From Diploscapter coronatus (lineage: Eukaryota; Nematoda; Chromadorea; Rhabditida; Rhabditidae): DNA of 64,000 nt. Numbering within the stretch: the stretch's first letter is position 1; each line of letters opens with the position of its first letter. The DNA lies in the NCBI GenBank assembly GCA_964036155.1, contig OZ038423.1, forward strand, positions 18,987,249-19,051,248, given 5' to 3'. The position numbers were made by a program, and so were the translations under genes. This document shows, in pieces, positions 58,301 through 64,000 of this stretch. The notes beneath the pieces are model-generated. The model did no database searches. It had not been told where the DNA came from and saw only the letters and a list, made by a program, of their open reading frames with translations.

Positions 58301-61300
58301 GAAATTTTAAAAATGGATCCATGCAAGTAGGTTCTCTCATTTAATTTCCACTAATTTCAACCTGCATGAATCCAGAGGCCTTGAATGTATCGACGGGCTC
58401 TTCTTTGGGCTTGTATCTGGAGAGCAATTCCTCTTCCTGCATGGACTCCTCTTCATCGTCATCCGCAGGAACGGCCAGAAAATCTGCAATTAAATCGATA
58501 GTTTTGGGCAAAATAATCTAGCAATTAGATAGCAAATCGTACCATCATGAGTGGGGTTGGCGATTTTGCCGAGAGCGGGAGTGGAAGTGATGATGCCTGA
58601 CGAGGTTCTGTACGGGTTGCCCATCATCGCAAAGCCTGCCATCACTGTGTCGTCATCTTCCACTGAAAATTCACATCTGTATTAAAAAGTTGTTCTTTTA
58701 AAAAAAATTACATTTCGAAAGTTATTTATCCATTTGTTTGTTATTTAGACTTTGCAAAACCATATTCAGTTTCAAGAAAAATCTCACAGAAGTCGGGTTT
58801 CTCCCTGCTGGCCAGGATCTGCATTGCCGCCTGTTTCTGTGTGGGCGGCTGTTTGCTTTGCGCCTGCACTGTCGCCTCTGCTTCTGTCTTCTTTGCCACG
58901 CCCAGTCTGTGCGGAGGCATCCTGGCCATGTTCGAATCGTCCTCTTCAGTCGTCTTTTTGGGAGTCGATGTCTCAATTCGCGAGCCGATCTTCTCGCGCA
59001 GAGGCAGACGCTTCGTCTCTGTGGTAAGGGGCAGTGGGGGAACGATGAATCTGGAAAAAAAAATCAAAATTCACGATGAGAAATGTTTGAACAGAAAATG
59101 CTGTGTCTGATAGCACAGAATTAGTTCAATTCTAAATTCCCACTACATACTTTTCCTTGTCCGACTTCTTGTTGTAGGCTTTCTCAGCCAACAATTCTAT
59201 CTCCTCTTCCTTTTGCTTTTGCTCCTTCTCATTCTCCTCATTCCCTCTGCCAAGAATCTTCTCCGTCTCTGCTTCTTTGCCCTTCTCCTCGTCTGCATCG
59301 TCGATGCTATCCTCATCGACATAGACCTCGAATGGAGCGGCGGCTGCAACGAATGTCGTGGGCGGGGCGATGTCCGTCTCTTCCGACAGCAGATTCACTG
59401 AAAATTCAGTCGTAGATAAAAACATTTATTCATAAATTTTATCTTAAAAGGATAATTTTTCTCTCTTTAACCTGGCAAGTGTTGAAAATGGAAATGAAAA
59501 GATTCTTTTGGCATTAAGGAACAAGGAACAAAACAGTATCTATCTTCAGGATTTTAATTTAACGTACTCTTCCTGTCATTAATGGTCTCGGAAAAGACGT
59601 AGTCAGCCTTGGCGTAGTGCTCAGAGATCGAGGTCGACGAAGCCACAGCATTCGGCTTCTCTGCAGCTGCAGGCATTCTGTCCATGTCCAATTCGGGCTC
59701 GGGTTCCGGAGCTGAAACATAGAAATAATTAGTCATATTTCGTGATGTGAAGATGATATTTGGTTACTATTTTTCGAGTAAAGATTGTTGTAAATTTTTC
59801 TTCAAATGAATGTTTACTATGTTTCTTACGGATAATCTTAGTCTGTGTCTGAGGGAATCTGGCAGCAACGACAGGCTTTGCCGGGGAGAAGAATCGCATT
59901 TTCTTGGATCCGTCAGCACCCATCTCCTGGGGATCTTCCTCCTCCTTCTCGGACAGAGCCTGCAGACCGCGTCTTTTCTGCTGAGGAATCGGATCAGTCG
60001 GAAGAGGAGCAGATGGCTGATTCTGGGGCTGGGCTGGCATCATGTTTTCCACTAAAAACATCCTTTTTTTAAATCTCATGAATGGCATTATTACATCGGT
60101 TAAACGAGGTGACAGTTCGTGCGTTAAAGAGCGCCTTGAGAGAAATGAGGAAACCAGGAGTATATTTGGCGAAAATAAGGCATAGATTAGTCCGTTCGAC
60201 TTCAGCCTACCCTTGGTGAAGCTGATCTCCATATCCTCGGGCTGCGGATTTTCGAAGTTCATGTCCTGCTGGTCCTTGAGCATGGCCTCTCTGAACTCCT
60301 CTGCCGAAATGCCCACATAGCCATCTGCAGATCTGTCGATCAACAGGCGACGGATTTTCGTGTTCGCTGAATCCAAATATTTTTTACCAATTGTAAAGTC
60401 CGTCGATTTAGAAAGAGGATGAACTAATTTCTCGCCTTAATCTTTCCGAATTAATACTCAAGCTTGTTTCCTTTCTATTGTCATTCATTATTCTATGTTC
60501 GTAATCCGACTACTTTTCGTTCTTTCAAAAAAGGGAATGAGAAAAAGTGTAGAGAAAAGACTCGGCTAGATATTGCTTTATTCGAGATGCAAAGTAGTCG
60601 GAATGCAATAGCACTAACTGTTCTTTCCGAAGATGTCGTTGGCAGAGGGCCGCGGCTCATCAGACTTGGTCGGTTCGGCCGAACTCGCTGCCGCTTTCTG
60701 CAGAAAGGCAACCGAAGAACGACGGCGACCTGCAACAAAGCATCGATTATGAGGAATGCGGAAGAAAGCCTGCTTTTTCTGGCATTCCTGTCGGAGCGAC
60801 CGAAGATGACTGCAGTCTCCTCGCTGACATCGGTGCTGAACAGATTCAGGCAGTTGGGCAGGAATTCCTGAGCTACCTCTCTGAAACAAACATTATTGCA
60901 TTCATTCGTTAAAAATGATAAGATCATATTCGTCTTCATTCAGTCACAATTAACCTTGTCGGCCAAGAATGAAATGGGACGATAATGTTGAAAATCAAAA
61001 TAGAAATTCCTCTAACTCGGTTTCAGAACTTCGATAAAACGAGTCATAGGCTAGAATTTCAAAGAAAAGAGATTAGGGCGTGACTCTCATCGAAGTTGCA
61101 ATACAGAAACTCTTCATATCATGGAGAATTCTGTTTACTTGAGACTGGATTCGACGATATCCTTGTCGAGATGAGCGAGTCTGTGCCTGGCGAGTCCTAC
61201 GATCTTCTCGAAGTCGGCCACATCTCCCAGTTTGGCCTTCGACTCCGCCCACATCACGTGAAATTTGAGCGATGTGTTGAAGTGACCCTGCGAGTCCAGT

Positions 61301-61906
61301 TTGTCCATCACTCCTGAGCCGCCCATCGTTCTGGAGTGCTTGCCCTGAAAATTGGTTCATTGAATGATCTTTATAATTTATTCCACACCATTTTCGCAAT
61401 TTGTCGGCCCCTTGTACTCTATATTATCTACGAGATGAACGTTTGTATTGAAAACGAGAAAGCATATCTGCTGCGAGCGCGATGCATCGCCACGGGAGAG
61501 AAATAAGAGAGACCAAAGTGTAGAGACGCAGAGTCAGATAGTTCAGACTCGCAGATACCCTCTTTACAAAATCACTTCGTAGATAATGGAAACGTCGAAT
61601 TCATTAATTCATTGTCATTCAGACTTACGACGATCTGATAGAGTCTGAGGAGATTCTCCTCGCCCTGCAGCTGCGGAATGCGGTCGTTCACGCTCATGAT
61701 CACCTTCATCGAAAGCGACTTCACCTCGTCCTTCTTTGGCGCAAAGTTGTCCAGAATTTCGAGCTGGCTGAAAATATATAGAGAATATAATGCTGAGTTT
61801 TTCATTATCATTTACTCCCAACTCACGTGCAGATGGAGAGAAGGGTGTCGAGCTTGGGCTCGTGGACGAGCTTGTCCAGCATGGCCGTAATGATCTGCGC
61901 AGTCAT
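55334..61906 (-). CDS. bub-1: BUB1 spindle-checkpoint kinase
   Basis: A long gene of about 20 exons on the minus strand. N-terminal exons 61827-61906 and 61629-61767 and the next exon (about 61135-61347) give a Mad3/BUB1-like helical region (FHVMWAESKAKLGDVADFEK). Middle exons encode an acidic linker with APFEVYVDEDSIDDADEEKG, which may be the GLEBS-like BUB3-binding site. The kinase domain (57473 to 55334) shows the glycine loop LLGEGGFARVF, AVK, the catalytic loop HADIKPDN, IDWGRAIDM in the DFG position, the AGTTSFDCPEM activation segment and DYFGFAMTIGTFVCGKYPEL. BUB1 phosphorylates histone H2A and recruits checkpoint proteins to kinetochores. The start (MTAQIITAML) lies 59 nt after an ATTTCAG acceptor at 61965. 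The join just before SVITSTINPWARELR near 57610-57750 is unsure. The stop is at 55334. Confidence 0.93.
61523..61531. promoter_or_regulatory. GAGACGCAG motif in bub-1 intron 2
   Basis: GAGACGCAG (inverse of CTGCGTCTC) lies between the second and third bub-1 exons. If it is a promoter element, an internal start with MGGSGVMDKL in exon 3 is possible. Confidence 0.35.
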
Positions 61907-62878
61907 TCCGATGCACTGATTGACTGAGTTGCTGATTGATCGATCAGGTCGGCGACAACGCAAAGCTGAAATGAACAGAATCAGTGCGATTGTTTGGAAG
62001 GGAAAAATGTTTGGACCGAACGACGAGAATAAGCAAGACCTTTTGAAAAGCTTGTGAATGGCGGTTTACGAGCCGAGTAATGAGGAAATGAATATTCAAA
62101 GATCAAGTTCAAATGTTTGAAGAAAATTTGAAATTTCGAGCGAAAACCAACAAGAAGCAGAGCAGAAGGAAGTGGGAGATTCAAATGAACGAGCATTCGC
62201 GGGCAAATCAAATAGTGCAAAAGGGGCGTGGCTTCCACTCACATGAAAGAGTGAAGATTACTGTGGCTATATAATTCTGTAGTCACCTTTTTTTAATTTT
62301 AATTTTCATACCAATTATACAAATCGACTATGGAGATTTCAACAAAAAAAAATGTTTCAGAAAATTTTGACTTAAAAATAATCGAAATTAGCATTAAATC
62401 GATTTTTCAAGAAAAAATTGGCAATTTTTCACCCAAAAACCAATTTTTTTAGTCGAAAATAAAAAAAACTAAAATAATACGATTGTGTCCCTATATAAGG
62501 GCTTCAGAATTATGTATAAAATGCTGGGATAAAAATACATTCCTGGGGTGTGTAATCAAACTGAATGCGGAGTGTCAAACAATAACTGTTTACAGAAAAT
62601 CAATGAATTATTTCTGATGTATATTTTGAAAAATTACTTTGAAATTCATTAACGAATTGAAATTACTAGAGAATAAATAGTGGATTTGGTTACAGAATTT
62701 TTTAAATAAAATATTTTAAAGAATATTTATTTCTGTTGCAATTTCTCAGCGTCTTTATTGAATGTCTTCGAGAGTTGTCTTTATCATGTGTATTGAAAGT
62801 TTTAATAGTAGTCGAATAAAAATAGCACTCAGAAAATATAATATGTCAAATAAAAGGGCTACATGATATTAAACGGCA
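61907..62878. other. bub-1 upstream region and Kelch-gene 3' flank
   Basis: bub-1 and the Kelch gene are both on the minus strand. The ~970 nt between them are very AT-rich (62280-62870) with no gene seen. The bub-1 5' UTR acceptor is at 61965. Confidence 0.5.
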
Positions 62879-64000
62879 TTATTCAAATTTTAATTTTCTT
62901 ATTATTCTCCATTCATCTGTTTGTGGGTCGTGTTCCTCGATAAAATTACAAAAACTTACATGGGAAGATTTTTGAAATCTAAGTTAACAAATATTTCGTA
63001 TAAAGATATGCAAAATCTCAGCTCACCCTCCGATTGCATGCAATTTTCCGTTAGCGACAATGAGCGAATGATGACGTCTTCCATAATTCATATCAGCGAT
63101 TCGAGAAACTCGACTATCAGCTGGAGATGAGGGGTCGAAACACAGACAGGAGTTTAATACTCCATTATTACTAAATATATAATGATACATTATTTATCAT
63201 ACAAAATTAATGACTTCTTTCCTCCAGTAATGTAAATTTTTCCATTTAACGATGCAATTCCGAAAGAACTCCGTTCTTCTGGAAGCTCTCCGATTTCAAC
63301 CGATTCCCGTTCGTCATCGGATAATCGATATATCTTTTTACTTCCCCATCCATCAATAACTTAATATTCATAGTTATAATAATGAATATGCTATAATGTG
63401 ACCGTATAAGATTTTATCACATGTTATTGTTTGAGCAGATTTAATTGAAAGAGGAAAAGCAGGTCCTGTTTTCCATTTTCCATCTATTAAAATCTGAATA
63501 AATTATTTCATGGACTTTCATTCGATCTTCTTACATCAACTCGATTCGTATTTTTCTCTGTTTTAGGATCCCATCCACCCAAATAATACAATTTGCCTTC
63601 GGAATAACCCACAGATGCATCACTACGCCATTCAGGAGGATCTGGTCCTGTAAAATTCTTTGAATCAATCATTCATGGATTAGTTGATAAGACCTCTTGA
63701 AAGCTGTCGAGTATCCAAGTCATATATTTCGAATGATTTCTTTACTTTGTCAATTCCGAAAATCTGAAATATACGAAATTATTCAAAATAACGAACATAA
63801 GAGTTTACTTTATTCTGTGTAGTCGCTACTTGATAGGACTCATAATAATTGTCGAATTTTGCAATCTCTTCGACTGAAAAGTTATGCGAATTGAACAAGC
63901 ATATCCTTCTTTCCTCTTCACCATTATTTGGATAATAAACTAAATTATTATGAATCGTTTCAAAGTCTCTTATTTAGCTTTCAACATAATTTCTTACGAT
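62879..64000 (-). CDS. Kelch-repeat protein (5' part beyond the window)
   Basis: Seven minus-strand exons are visible: about 63809-63990, 63694-63763, 63535-63647, 63421-63493, 63215-63359, 63027-63170 and 62879-62978. Kelch blades show the GG and Y/W pattern: RSDASVGYSEGKLYYLGGWD, LPEERSSFGIASLNGKIYIT then GGKN, and MNYGRRHHSLIVANGKLHAI then GGF. The final blade strand is EEHDPQTDEWRII, ending KLKFE. The N-terminus, where a BTB/BACK module would be, lies off the right edge, so whether this is a KLHL-type Cul3 adaptor is open. Exon 62879-62978 reads straight through a GTAAGT-like word, since splicing it would leave a 24-nt intron. Confidence 0.8.

Noticed and set aside
61981..62238. 85-codon minus frame upstream of bub-1
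   Set aside because: No splice site joins it to bub-1, and its composition (Phe, Leu, Pro, Ser) follows local base composition.
1..64000. tRNA genes, CRISPR arrays, bacterial operons
   Set aside because: No tRNA box-B-like GGTTCGAATCC in context, no spaced direct-repeat array, and pervasive spliceosomal introns rule out a prokaryotic reading.

Overview
This is a 64 kb window of a nuclear animal genome, and it reads as a nematode. Coding exons are short and GC-richer than the AT-rich background. Introns are mostly 35-60 nt and end in TTTCAG. Several start codons lie just downstream of a lone TTTCAG-like acceptor with no matching upstream donor, as expected for spliced-leader trans-splicing. 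The gene set (gtf-2H3, pcf-11, ham-3, ttll-4, sds-22, bub-1, two nematode-type 7TM receptors) fits. From memory, gtf-2H3, ham-3 and ttll-4 are also near neighbours in C. elegans, so part of this may be conserved microsynteny. All gene models below were joined by hand from splice sites and codon phase; none rests on a database search.

Layout, left to right. 70-739 (+): 3' end of an MRM1-like SpoU rRNA 2'-O-methyltransferase. 3272-5490 (+): 7TM receptor of 11 exons. 6225-7185 (+): VKOR-family quinone/vitamin K epoxide reductase. 8019-9789 (-): TFIIH p34 subunit (gtf-2H3/TFB4). 10508-18210 (-): pcf-11, a cleavage and transcription-termination factor. Divergent from it, 19655-22800 (+): the SWI/SNF subunit BAF60 (ham-3), followed in the same direction by ttll-4 (23941-31824), a tubulin polyglutamylase. 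34721-36468 (+): tetraspanin. 38516-39033 (+): small secreted protein. 39662-42485 (+): two tandem copies of a STARS/ABRA-like Costars-domain gene. 43034-45737 (-): sds-22. 46777-47771 (-): a two-TM membrane protein whose middle exons are made of ubiquitin-coding DNA read out of frame. 49131-53718 (-): a second 7TM receptor with a 1.7 kb foldback transposon in one intron. 55334-61906 (-): bub-1 kinase. 62879 to the right edge (-): a Kelch-repeat gene.

The main functional theme is housekeeping nuclear machinery: transcription initiation and repair (TFIIH), chromatin remodelling (BAF60), 3' end formation (PCF11), mitosis (BUB-1 and the PP1 regulator SDS-22), and tubulin modification. Between these lie fast-evolving nematode gene families and many small inverted-repeat (MITE-like) elements, mostly in introns and intergenic gaps. 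The most unusual points are the ubiquitin-derived exon pair used in another frame, the Costars duplication with a 2-nt frameshift, and the long-TIR element inside the receptor intron.
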